Shown here: in pieces, positions 51,877 to 59,511 of the stretch
How positions within the stretch are numbered: position 1 is the stretch's first letter
Layout: each line of letters starts with the position of its first letter
Source: Microbispora rosea subsp. aerata
GTDB lineage: Bacteria; Actinomycetota; Actinomycetes; Streptosporangiales; Streptosporangiaceae
Reading direction: 5' to 3'
Length of the DNA: 64,000 nt
Assembly (NCBI RefSeq): GCF_014647835.1
Contig: NZ_BMPY01000010.1
Location: 62,001-126,000 of the forward strand
The notes under the pieces: generated by a model
What the model saw: only the letters and a program-made list of their open reading frames with translations
Told to the model about the DNA's origin: nothing
The model's database searches: none
Made by a program: the position numbers and the translations under genes

Positions 51877-52614
51877 GTGCACGCCGAGCCGTTCCGCGCC
51901 GACCTGGCCCGTTCGATCCGCCTGTTCAGCGCCTTCCGCAAGGAGCAGACCGACCCCGACTTCTTCTACGGCCTGCTCGCCCGCGACACCGTCGCCCAGC
52001 TCGCCACGTACGCCGACCTGGACGGCGCGCTCGTCGCGGACGTCGGCGGCGGGCCCGGCTACTTCACCGACGCGCTGCGCGCCGTGGGCGCGCGGCCGGT
52101 GTGCGTCGACTGCGACGCCGGGGAGATGAGCAGGCGCACCGGGGCCATCCCCGACGGAGCGGTGCTCGGCAGCGCCCTCGACCTGCCGATGAAGACCGGC
52201 TCCGTCGACGTGTGCTTCTCCTCCAACGTGCTGGAGCATGTGCCCGACCCGTGGCGGATGGGCGACGAGATGGTGCGGGTGACCCGGCCGGGCGGCATCG
52301 TCTACCTGTCGTTCACCAACTGGCTGTCGCCGTGGGGCGGCCACGAGACCTCGCCGTGGCACTACCTCGGCGGGCACCGCGCCGCGCGCCGCTACACGCG
52401 CCGTCACGGCCGCTCCCCCAAGAACCTGTACGGCACGAGCCTGTACGCCGTCTCGGTGGCCCGGGCGCTCGCGTGGGCCAGGCGGCATCCCGGCGCCGAT
52501 CTCATCGACGCCCTGCCGCGCTACCACCCTCGCTGGGCGACCTCGGTGATCCATCTACCCGGCGTTCGCGAGATCGTGACCTGGAACCTGCTGCTGGTGC
52601 TGCGCCGCCGCTGA
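51877..52614 (+). CDS. Class I SAM-dependent methyltransferase
   Basis: A 245-aa methyltransferase of the UbiE/Methyltransf_11 type. The SAM-binding motif VADVGGGPGYFTDAL is followed by CVDCDAGEM and SSNVLEHVPDPWRM. The GTG at 51877 has AGGAGAGG six bases upstream; a longer form from ATG 51844 is possible. It lies between the polytopic protein and DUF3068/aftD genes on the opposite strand, so methylation of an envelope lipid or sugar is plausible but unproven. Its 3' end overlaps the convergent DUF3068 gene by 60 bases. Confidence 0.88.
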   Translation: MHAEPFRADLARSIRLFSAFRKEQTDPDFFYGLLARDTVAQLATYADLDGALVADVGGGPGYFTDALRAVGARPVCVDCDAGEMSRRTGAIPDGAVLGSALDLPMKTGSVDVCFSSNVLEHVPDPWRMGDEMVRVTRPGGIVYLSFTNWLSPWGGHETSPWHYLGGHRAARRYTRRHGRSPKNLYGTSLYAVSVARALAWARRHPGADLIDALPRYHPRWATSVIHLPGVREIVTWNLLLVLRRR

Positions 52615-53547
52615 CCGTCGCACGACCCTCTCCTTGCGCCGCAGGCCGTACACCACGGCCAGCACGGCGGCGAGGACGGCGCAGCCGGCCGGGATCCACT
52701 CGCGGGTCAGCAGGGCCCACCGGCGGAACCGGGCCGCCTCGTCCGCGAAGGCGCGCACCTCGGCCTCGCTCGTCGCCAGGTCGGCGTCGAAGGCGACCTG
52801 CCGCTCGACCTGGTCGGGGGTGCGCAGGGTGTCGCGCCGCCGCTCCCGCGTGCGCACGGTCAGCCCGCTCTCCGGCTCGACCCAGATCGTGCGGGTGATC
52901 TCGGTGTATCTCGCCACGGCGACCCGCCTCTCGCCGGGCATGCCGACCGACGCGCCGGGCACCGGGCCGGGCAGGTCGGCCGTCTTCACCGGCCCGGCCG
53001 AGTAGGTGTAGCGGTAGGCCGGCACGCCCTCGACGGTCTCCTCGCGCTCGAACCGCATCGGCGCCTCCCGCCGCAGCACCGGGTCGAACATCGTGTACGA
53101 GCGGGGCTCCGCCCCGGCGGGCAGGCGGAAGGCCAGCCCGGTCTGCCGTACGCCGGGGTCGTCGTCGACGTATCCCCCGCAGCACTCGACCGCCAGGCCG
53201 GTCCGCCGGTCGAAGGCCGTGCGGCGCTCGTGATAGTCGATCCGCTCGCCGTCCCGGGTGTCGAGGGCGGAGAACTCCACCCATACGGCCGTGCGGTCGT
53301 CCCCGGCCTGCGGATCGCCGTAGATCGCGACCGTGTTCTGCACCGGCACCCCCGTGTGGAGGCGGAAGGTCGCGGTGTCGAGATAGGTGGCCGAGGGCGA
53401 GACGAGCCGCTGGATCCTCGCCTGCTCCAGCGGCAGCACCGTGGTCCGCGGATAGACGTAGAAGTGGAACAGCGCCCCCACGGTGATCAGGAAGGCGATG
53501 CCCGTCAGGAGAAACGTGCGCGACAGCCGTGCGAGCGCGTCCGTCAT
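52555..53547 (-). CDS. DUF3068 protein (PorA-like family), copy 2
   Basis: A 330-aa relative of copy 1, with an N-terminal helix (residues about 12-30, FLLTGIAFLITVGALFHFYV) and a C-terminal helix (near 280-300). The domain includes GLAVECCGGYVDDDPGVR, with the CCG pair, and PAYRYTYSAGPVK. ATG 53547 overlaps the aftD stop by four bases (ATGA). Copies 1 and 2 bracket the envelope glycan cluster. It may anchor or support the glycosyltransferase encoded upstream. Confidence 0.9.
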   Translation of the reverse strand: MTDALARLSRTFLLTGIAFLITVGALFHFYVYPRTTVLPLEQARIQRLVSPSATYLDTATFRLHTGVPVQNTVAIYGDPQAGDDRTAVWVEFSALDTRDGERIDYHERRTAFDRRTGLAVECCGGYVDDDPGVRQTGLAFRLPAGAEPRSYTMFDPVLRREAPMRFEREETVEGVPAYRYTYSAGPVKTADLPGPVPGASVGMPGERRVAVARYTEITRTIWVEPESGLTVRTRERRRDTLRTPDQVERQVAFDADLATSEAEVRAFADEAARFRRWALLTREWIPAGCAVLAAVLAVVYGLRRKERVVRRSAAAQHQQQVPGHDLANAG

Positions 53548-56500
53548 CGCTCACCCCCGCGGCCGTCGTCTCGCGCGGTCCGCGCGCCCACGCCGCTGCC
53601 GACGCTCTCGCGTACGCCGATCTCGCGGCCCGTCTCATCGCGCTCCCCCGCCGGCGGCCGGTCGGCGACGGCGGCCAGCAGCCGGGCGAGCACGACGAGG
53701 CAGAGCGCGTCGGCGGCCGTGCCCTGCCCGGCCACCTGGGCGAGCCCGGCCAGGCCGAGCGCGGCGAGCACCGCCCACGCGGAGGCGGCGTGCCGGGCGA
53801 AGGCCCGCAGCCGGCTCGGACCGGCGTGCTGGGCGGCGGCGATCCCGCGCAGCCACAGGAACGCCGCCAGCGCGGCGGTGACGACGGCCACGCCCGCCAC
53901 ACCCCCGGTCCACAGCCCGGCGACCGGCGCGGCGGCCCACACCCACGGCGCGCGCACCCGGCCGGGCCCCGCCGCGCGCAGCCGCGACCGGCCACGCGGC
54001 AGCGCCAAAGCCACCACCGCGAGGGCCAGGCCCAGCCCGGCGAGCAGCGCGGTGCGGTAGGCCGGGTCGGGCTCGTAGCGCAGCACCACCTCGCCGCCGC
54101 CGGCGGGCAGCTCCCAGCCCTGCCGCCAGCCGTCGAGCCGCACCGGAGTCAGCCGGTCGCCGTCGAGGTACGCCTGCCAGCCGGCGTTGTGGTTCTCGTT
54201 GACCACGAGGTAGGACGGCGCGGCGGCGGCGACCCGGAGACGGCGCTCCTGCGGCCCCCAGGAGACGACCGCGGCCGGGGTGGCCGTCACGGTCTCCCGT
54301 TCCCGCCCGGCTCCGTCGTCCAGCACCACCGAGCGCACCCGGAAGGCGTCGCCCGGGGCCACGCTGACCCGGCTGCGGCCCTCGGTGAGGTGCACGGGCG
54401 CGCACGCCGCGTAGGTCAGCGGCCGGCCGTTCAGCACGTCGTCGAGCGTGCCGCCGACCACCCGGGTCGGCACGTCGTCGCCGTCCACCCGCAGGGTCGG
54501 GCCATAGCCGCAGGGCAGCCGCAGCGGGATCGCGCCGAGGCCGCCGAGGGGCTTCACCCCGGGGATGGCGATCTCGGCCACCTCGATCGGCCGGGAGGCG
54601 GGCGCGGTGAACTCGATGGTGAACTTCCGCGTCTTCAGCGCGGGGAAGGCGAACACGCCGTCGCGGTCCACCCAGCCCTGCACCGCCCGCTCACCCGCGC
54701 GCAGCGTGAGCTTGACCGGCGGGACGCCCTGCGCCGAGTCGGGGAACACCACCCGGATCCGGGAGAACGTCCGCGTCGTGCCCAGGTCGATCGACAGCGT
54801 CGGGTGCCGGTCGAACGGCTTGGCGTACCACAACGTGGACGGATCGCCGTCCATCGCCTGGCGGCCCAGCACGGCGCCGTGCTCGGTCGCCGTGGACGAC
54901 GCGCTGACGTGCGGATACCGGTCCGGCAGCGTGGTCAGCAGGTCCGCCGCCTTGGGATCGGTGAGCACGGCCTGCCCGCGCACCGTGCGCGGGCCGGCGC
55001 GCGTCACCGGGATGAGCCGGTCGAAGCCGTAGCCGTCCTCGCCGACGATCCGCAGCCGTGCGGAGCAGGTCCAGGTGACCGAGCCCCGCATGCACGCGTC
55101 GGCGTCTCCCTGCTTGGTGAGCAGCACGGTGCCCGGGTCGCCCGATCCGGTGTCGGGCACCGAGATCGTCCGCACCGCCCGCACGCCCGGGATGCGCAGG
55201 TCGGTGATGCCGACCCGGCTGCCGAGCGCCGTCTTCGGCCGGTAGGCGAGCTTGGTCACCCGGATGCGCAGCCACGAGCTCTTCCCCGGCGCCGGGCGCA
55301 GCGGCTGGAGCGCGTCGGTCCGCGCCACCTCCGCGCGCCGGACGCCGCGCTCGGTCTCCAGCGCGACCTCGGCCACCGGCGGCCCGATCGCCCCCTGCTC
55401 GAAGGCCGCCGAGATCTCGGTCAGGTCCACCTTGCCGGTGAAGCGGACCTCCAGCCACTCCCCGACCGCGCCGTTCCAGCCGTCCGACCGCCATCCCGTG
55501 CGCGGGTCCTCGTCCAGCGCGGCGTACGGCTGCCGCCCCGGGTCGCGCTGGCCCACGGCGGCGGTGACGGCGGAGTCCGCCGACGAGGCGGTGACGTCCT
55601 TCACGTCGAGGTAGCGGGCGGTGGAGGTGGCCGACGACCAGGCCGGATCGGTGAGGTCGGCGGTGACCGGGGCCTGGCCCTCCGGCAGCGTGGCCGACGC
55701 GATGCGCCGTACGTCGCCGAACACGATGTCGCGTTTGCGCAGCGTGTCGGTGAGGATCGTGTCGCGGGCGGGGATCTCCGCCGCGCCCGGCTCGTCGCCG
55801 ACGAGCACCGGGCGGTCGCCGGTGAGCAGTCCCTCCTCGGCCAGGTCGAGCACGGCCTCGGGGGCGCCCTCCACGCGCAGCGTGCCCGCGCGGGGCACGG
55901 TGGCGGCAAGCGGGGCCGTGCCGGGGATCGCGTAGACCTCCAGCGCCGGGTACGGCTGGTCGAGCCAGCCCGAGGCGGTGCCGTTCGCGGTCAGGCCCAC
56001 CAGCGGCCCGAACTCGGCGGTCCTGGTCAGCCCCGAGTCCTGCAGGGTCTGGTGCACCCGGGCGGGCCAGGCGGTGCCGAGCGTCTCCCTGGCCAGGTCG
56101 TTGCGGATGAGCAGATATCTCACCCCGGCGCGGCGCAGGGCCTCGGCGAGGCCGGGTGAGCCGCGCCCGGTGGCGAAGCGCTCGTCCACCGCCTGCACGA
56201 GCCTGGCCAGGCCGGGCGATCCCCACGGCACGTTCGCGTGGGTGGCCCAGCGCACGGTCAGCAGCGACTGCATGGGCTCGTCCAGCGGGCGGCCCCACAG
56301 GTATTCGCCCCGCGCCGAGCCGGGCATGGCGAGCACCATGCCGTCGCCCGCGTTGCGGTTCAGCCAGGCCGCCGCCTCCCGCCAGTAGGCGGGGATGTCC
56401 GCGAAGGCCCCGCGGGCGGTCACCCCGGCCGTCGCGATCGGCACGAGCGTGAGCGCGAGCAGGCCGGCCGCCGCGGCGGCGACGGGCCTGCGCAGGCGCA

Positions 56501-57758
56501 CCGGTCCCGCGAGCGGAAGCGCGGCGAGGCCGAGCGCCAGCGGAAGCCGGATCAGCGCGTCGAACTTGTGCAGGTTGCGAAACGGCGCGAGCGGCCCGTC
56601 GAACAGGTCCCTGACCTGGCCGGTCCAGGGGTGGGCGAGGTCGCCCGCGTGCCCGGCGGTGACGATCGCCAGACCGGCGACCACCGACGCGACGAGGAAC
56701 GTCCGCTCGGGGGTCGCCCGGTGCGCGACGCCGGTCAGCCCGAGCCCGGCCACCAGCGCGGTCGCGGCCACCAGCCACGGCACGGTGGCCTGGTCGTAGG
56801 CCGCGGGCAGCCACGGCTGCCCGTCCACCGGCAGGAACGAGATCCAGCTCGACGTGCCGCGCAGCGCGTTCAGCAGGGAGGTGACGCTGGTGGTCGCCGA
56901 CGCCGTCTCGATGAACGGCAGGAACGAGAAGATGTAGCGCCCGAGCAGCAGCAGCGGGACGAGCCACCACATCGACACCAGGCCGATGAACAGCAGCCAC
57001 CAGCCGAGCAGGGCGAAGGTGCGCCCGCCGCGGCGGCGGCTGAGCAGATACAGCAGCGGGACGACGAGCACGGCCAGCTCCGCCGCGGCGTTGACGCCGC
57101 CCGCGAACAGGAACGCGACGGCCGACAGCGCGGCGGCCCGGCGCGGGCTCGCCCCCTCCCGCGTGCCCCGCACCAGCGGCAGCAGCACCCACGGCAGCAC
57201 GGCGCTCGGCTGGAACTCCGAGGAGTTGATGCCGATCAGCGCCAGCGCGTGCGGGGCCAGGGCGTAGGCGAGCGCGCCGAGGATCCGGGTGCCGGGCGAG
57301 CCGATCCCCATCGCCCTCGCCAGCCGCTCGGTGCCGAGGAACGCCGCGCACAGCACGAGCGACATCCAGAGCCGCTGGATGTCCCAGGCGGGCATGTCCA
57401 TCGCCCGGAAGAGCACGTAGAACGGCCCCATCGGGAAGAGATAGCCGTACGCCTGGTTCTGCAGGTGGCCGAAGTAGGCCGGGTCCCACAGGTGCAGCGC
57501 GCGCGACAGGAACCCCAGGGGGTTCACCGCCATGTCGAGCTTGGTCTCCGAGATCACCGCGCCGGGCGCGGTGTTGAAGGCGATCGCCGCCAGCAGCAGG
57601 CAGCCCGCCAGCAGCCGGAGCCGGTGCCGCAGCGCCCGGCCCGGCGGCGCGGCGGGCTCGGCGGGGGCCGGGGACTCGCGTGGCTCCTCCGGCGTGCGAA
57701 CCACCGCGTTCCCGGCGGGACCGGGCTCCCGGGGCTGAACCGAGACGTCGACGGACAC
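53544..57758 (-). CDS. aftD: AftD-like alpha-(1->3)-arabinofuranosyltransferase
   Basis: A 1404-aa GT-C-type membrane glycosyltransferase (M. tuberculosis AftD is about 1400 aa). About ten to twelve helices in residues 30-420 precede a long extracellular region with CBM-like and discoidin-type beta domains (for example WLEVRFTGKVDLTEIS and TLSIDLGTTRTFSRIRVVF) and further helices near 1240-1370. The DUF3367 family start NPLGFLSRALHLWDPAYFGH with GYLFPMGPFY is diagnostic. The GTG at 57758 is eight bases after the GT4 stop. It probably adds arabinofuranose from the DprE1/E2 donor to an envelope glycan. Confidence 0.92.
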   Translation of the reverse strand: MSVDVSVQPREPGPAGNAVVRTPEEPRESPAPAEPAAPPGRALRHRLRLLAGCLLLAAIAFNTAPGAVISETKLDMAVNPLGFLSRALHLWDPAYFGHLQNQAYGYLFPMGPFYVLFRAMDMPAWDIQRLWMSLVLCAAFLGTERLARAMGIGSPGTRILGALAYALAPHALALIGINSSEFQPSAVLPWVLLPLVRGTREGASPRRAAALSAVAFLFAGGVNAAAELAVLVVPLLYLLSRRRGGRTFALLGWWLLFIGLVSMWWLVPLLLLGRYIFSFLPFIETASATTSVTSLLNALRGTSSWISFLPVDGQPWLPAAYDQATVPWLVAATALVAGLGLTGVAHRATPERTFLVASVVAGLAIVTAGHAGDLAHPWTGQVRDLFDGPLAPFRNLHKFDALIRLPLALGLAALPLAGPVRLRRPVAAAAAGLLALTLVPIATAGVTARGAFADIPAYWREAAAWLNRNAGDGMVLAMPGSARGEYLWGRPLDEPMQSLLTVRWATHANVPWGSPGLARLVQAVDERFATGRGSPGLAEALRRAGVRYLLIRNDLARETLGTAWPARVHQTLQDSGLTRTAEFGPLVGLTANGTASGWLDQPYPALEVYAIPGTAPLAATVPRAGTLRVEGAPEAVLDLAEEGLLTGDRPVLVGDEPGAAEIPARDTILTDTLRKRDIVFGDVRRIASATLPEGQAPVTADLTDPAWSSATSTARYLDVKDVTASSADSAVTAAVGQRDPGRQPYAALDEDPRTGWRSDGWNGAVGEWLEVRFTGKVDLTEISAAFEQGAIGPPVAEVALETERGVRRAEVARTDALQPLRPAPGKSSWLRIRVTKLAYRPKTALGSRVGITDLRIPGVRAVRTISVPDTGSGDPGTVLLTKQGDADACMRGSVTWTCSARLRIVGEDGYGFDRLIPVTRAGPRTVRGQAVLTDPKAADLLTTLPDRYPHVSASSTATEHGAVLGRQAMDGDPSTLWYAKPFDRHPTLSIDLGTTRTFSRIRVVFPDSAQGVPPVKLTLRAGERAVQGWVDRDGVFAFPALKTRKFTIEFTAPASRPIEVAEIAIPGVKPLGGLGAIPLRLPCGYGPTLRVDGDDVPTRVVGGTLDDVLNGRPLTYAACAPVHLTEGRSRVSVAPGDAFRVRSVVLDDGAGRERETVTATPAAVVSWGPQERRLRVAAAAPSYLVVNENHNAGWQAYLDGDRLTPVRLDGWRQGWELPAGGGEVVLRYEPDPAYRTALLAGLGLALAVVALALPRGRSRLRAAGPGRVRAPWVWAAAPVAGLWTGGVAGVAVVTAALAAFLWLRGIAAAQHAGPSRLRAFARHAASAWAVLAALGLAGLAQVAGQGTAADALCLVVLARLLAAVADRPPAGERDETGREIGVRESVGSGVGARTARDDGRGGER

Positions 57759-57766
57759 GGGCGCGC

Positions 57767-59044
57767 TCAGGGCTTCTCTGTGAGGGGCTCCGGGGACCGG
57801 GCGGGGAGCAGGCCGAGTTCGCCCGCGATCAGCCGGGTCATCGCGGCCCCCGTCTTCCCCCAGGTGAACTCGCCCGCCCAGCTCCGGCAGGCCCGGGCCA
57901 TCCGCGCCCTGGTCAGGGGATCGTCCAGCTCCCGCAGCGCGTGGCCGACCACGTCGGCGAGCCGCTCGCCGTCGCGGACCAGCCACCCCGTCACGCCGTG
58001 CCGTACGGAGTCGCGCAGCCCGGGCACGTCGTAGGCGACGGTGGGCACGCCGAGCGCCGCCGCCTCGATCACGGTCAGCCCCCAGCCCTCGAACTCCGAG
58101 GCCGTGACGTTGAGCCTGGCGCCGCTCAGCACGGCGTTCTTCTCGGCCTCCGGCAGGAACCCGTGCAGGTGGACGCGCCCGGCGACGTCGGGCCTGGCCG
58201 CCCGCGCGGCCAGCCGGTCGTGCTCGGGGCCGCGCCCGACGACGTGCACGTGCAGGCCGGGACGGGCGGGCGCCAGCGCGGCGGCGAGCTCGACCACCCG
58301 CTCGACGCGCTTGTGCCCGACCAGGCGGCCGAGGTAGACGACGGCCGGGTCGCCCGGCACCGGCTCCTTCGCGACCGGCCTGGCGGTCGGGCTGCCGTTG
58401 GGGATCACCTCGATCGGGGCCCGCCAGCGCAGGCGTTCGCGCAGCTCGATCCGGGACGACTCGGAGACCGTCACCGTCGTGCACCGCCGGTACAGCAGCC
58501 GCGCCACCGGCCCCTCGATGAAGCAGCCGATCCGCGCCAGCCAGCGCGGGAAGAACGCGTAGAACTGCCGGTTGTGCACGTGATGGACCACGCAGATCAC
58601 CCGCGTACGGCGGCGCGCCACGATCGGGGAGAAGAACGGGATGCCGTTCATGCAGTCGATGACGACGTCGAACCTGCGGCGGTGCAGCAGCAGCCAGAGC
58701 GGCACGAGGATGTAGACCAGATATTTGTTGCCCATCCGGCGCAGCTCGATGCCGTCCCGCGACTCGGCGCGGCTCTGGCATCGCTCCCGGCTGGTGACGA
58801 AGTGGACGCGCGCCCCCTGGCCGACGAGGTAGGCGGAGACCCGCCAGGCGTACTCCTCCGCGCCGCCGGCGACCGTCTGCTGCGGCTCGCGGAAGTTCAG
58901 CACCGCCACGCGCACGCCGTCGAGCAGGGGTGCGGCGGCGGGGGCGGCGCCGGGGCCCGCCGCCGCCAGATGCGGCCTGTCGGACGGCTCGGGCACGGGG
59001 GCCGCGAACCCCGAGGACTTCGCCTTCGCACCCGGTGCGACCAC
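57767..59044 (-). CDS. GT4-family glycosyltransferase
   Basis: A 425-aa cytosolic retaining glycosyltransferase of the GT-B fold. N-terminal domain: VRVAVLNFREPQQTVAGGAE; donor domain: VVYLGRLVGHKRVERVVELA and EFEGWGLTVIEAAALGVPTV with the E-x7-E nucleotide-sugar motif. The GTG at 59044 has GAAGGAG five bases upstream; a longer frame exists but lacks similarity. It is the first gene of the operon with aftD and DUF3068, and probably builds a carrier-linked precursor before the flipped arabinose steps. Confidence 0.9.
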   Translation of the reverse strand: MVAPGAKAKSSGFAAPVPEPSDRPHLAAAGPGAAPAAAPLLDGVRVAVLNFREPQQTVAGGAEEYAWRVSAYLVGQGARVHFVTSRERCQSRAESRDGIELRRMGNKYLVYILVPLWLLLHRRRFDVVIDCMNGIPFFSPIVARRRTRVICVVHHVHNRQFYAFFPRWLARIGCFIEGPVARLLYRRCTTVTVSESSRIELRERLRWRAPIEVIPNGSPTARPVAKEPVPGDPAVVYLGRLVGHKRVERVVELAAALAPARPGLHVHVVGRGPEHDRLAARAARPDVAGRVHLHGFLPEAEKNAVLSGARLNVTASEFEGWGLTVIEAAALGVPTVAYDVPGLRDSVRHGVTGWLVRDGERLADVVGHALRELDDPLTRARMARACRSWAGEFTWGKTGAAMTRLIAGELGLLPARSPEPLTEKP

Positions 59045-59245
59045 GACCACTCCTTCGGGTGACGCGTCTCGCCGGCGACTTCGGCGGGCACCGCGGGGCG
59101 TGTACTGCCGTACGGCGGCGGTGCGGGCGAATCGGGGCACGGACGCATGGGGGGCAGGGCGAAACCACGCCCCGGCGGGCTGGGTCTCGCGCGGGGAGTT
59201 CTTTCGCGAAAGTCCTTATGGGAACGGGGCGTCAGATCCGGCGGC

Positions 59246-59377
59246 TCACCTGTCGCCGTAGTTGTAGAGCGGCTTGTTCGGTGGCTCCGCGGTGGGGGCG
59301 GCCACGTTGACGACCGCCACGGAGGCGACGCCGGCGAGCGCGGCCCCGACCGCGAGAGCGGCCAGCACCTTCAACAC
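59246..59377 (-). CDS. 43-aa secreted small protein (DUF2613-like)
   Basis: A 43-aa peptide: one hydrophobic segment (VLKVLAALAVGAALAGVASV) followed by a short Pro-rich tail ending YNYGDR. The single helix and Y-G-[S/D]-R ending fit DUF2613, a small actinobacterial protein found close to aftD (Rv0236A beside Rv0236c in M. tuberculosis). GTG at 59377 has GGAGG eight bases upstream. It is upstream of the GT4-aftD operon on the same strand. Function unknown; an assembly partner of AftD is a fair guess. Confidence 0.75.
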   Translation of the reverse strand: MLKVLAALAVGAALAGVASVAVVNVAAPTAEPPNKPLYNYGDR

Positions 59378-59415
59378 TGCTGCTTCCTCCCTGTCAAAAC
59401 GCGCGGTGGCCAGAG

Positions 59416-59433
59416 ACTAGAACGTGCTACAGC
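59416..59433 (+). promoter_or_regulatory. KstR-like site before the DUF2613 gene
   Basis: ACTAGAACGTGCTACAGC matches the KstR-type palindrome ACTAGAACGTGTTCTAGT at 14 of 18 bases. It is 39 bases upstream of the 43-aa ORF. A TTGACC -35-like box for that gene lies further upstream on the minus strand (about 59450). Confidence 0.3.
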
Positions 59434-59511
59434 TCGGACACCATAGCCTTGGTCAAACCGTGATAAAAAGACTTACCGTCCAGTATGCCACGGGCAATGG
59501 GTCTTAGCTGG

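Noticed and set aside
57759-59168. Fusion of aftD with an upstream reading frame (1874 aa in total)
   Set aside because: The upstream part is a shadow of the GT4 gene in another frame; aftD begins at the GTG at 57758 after the GT4 stop.
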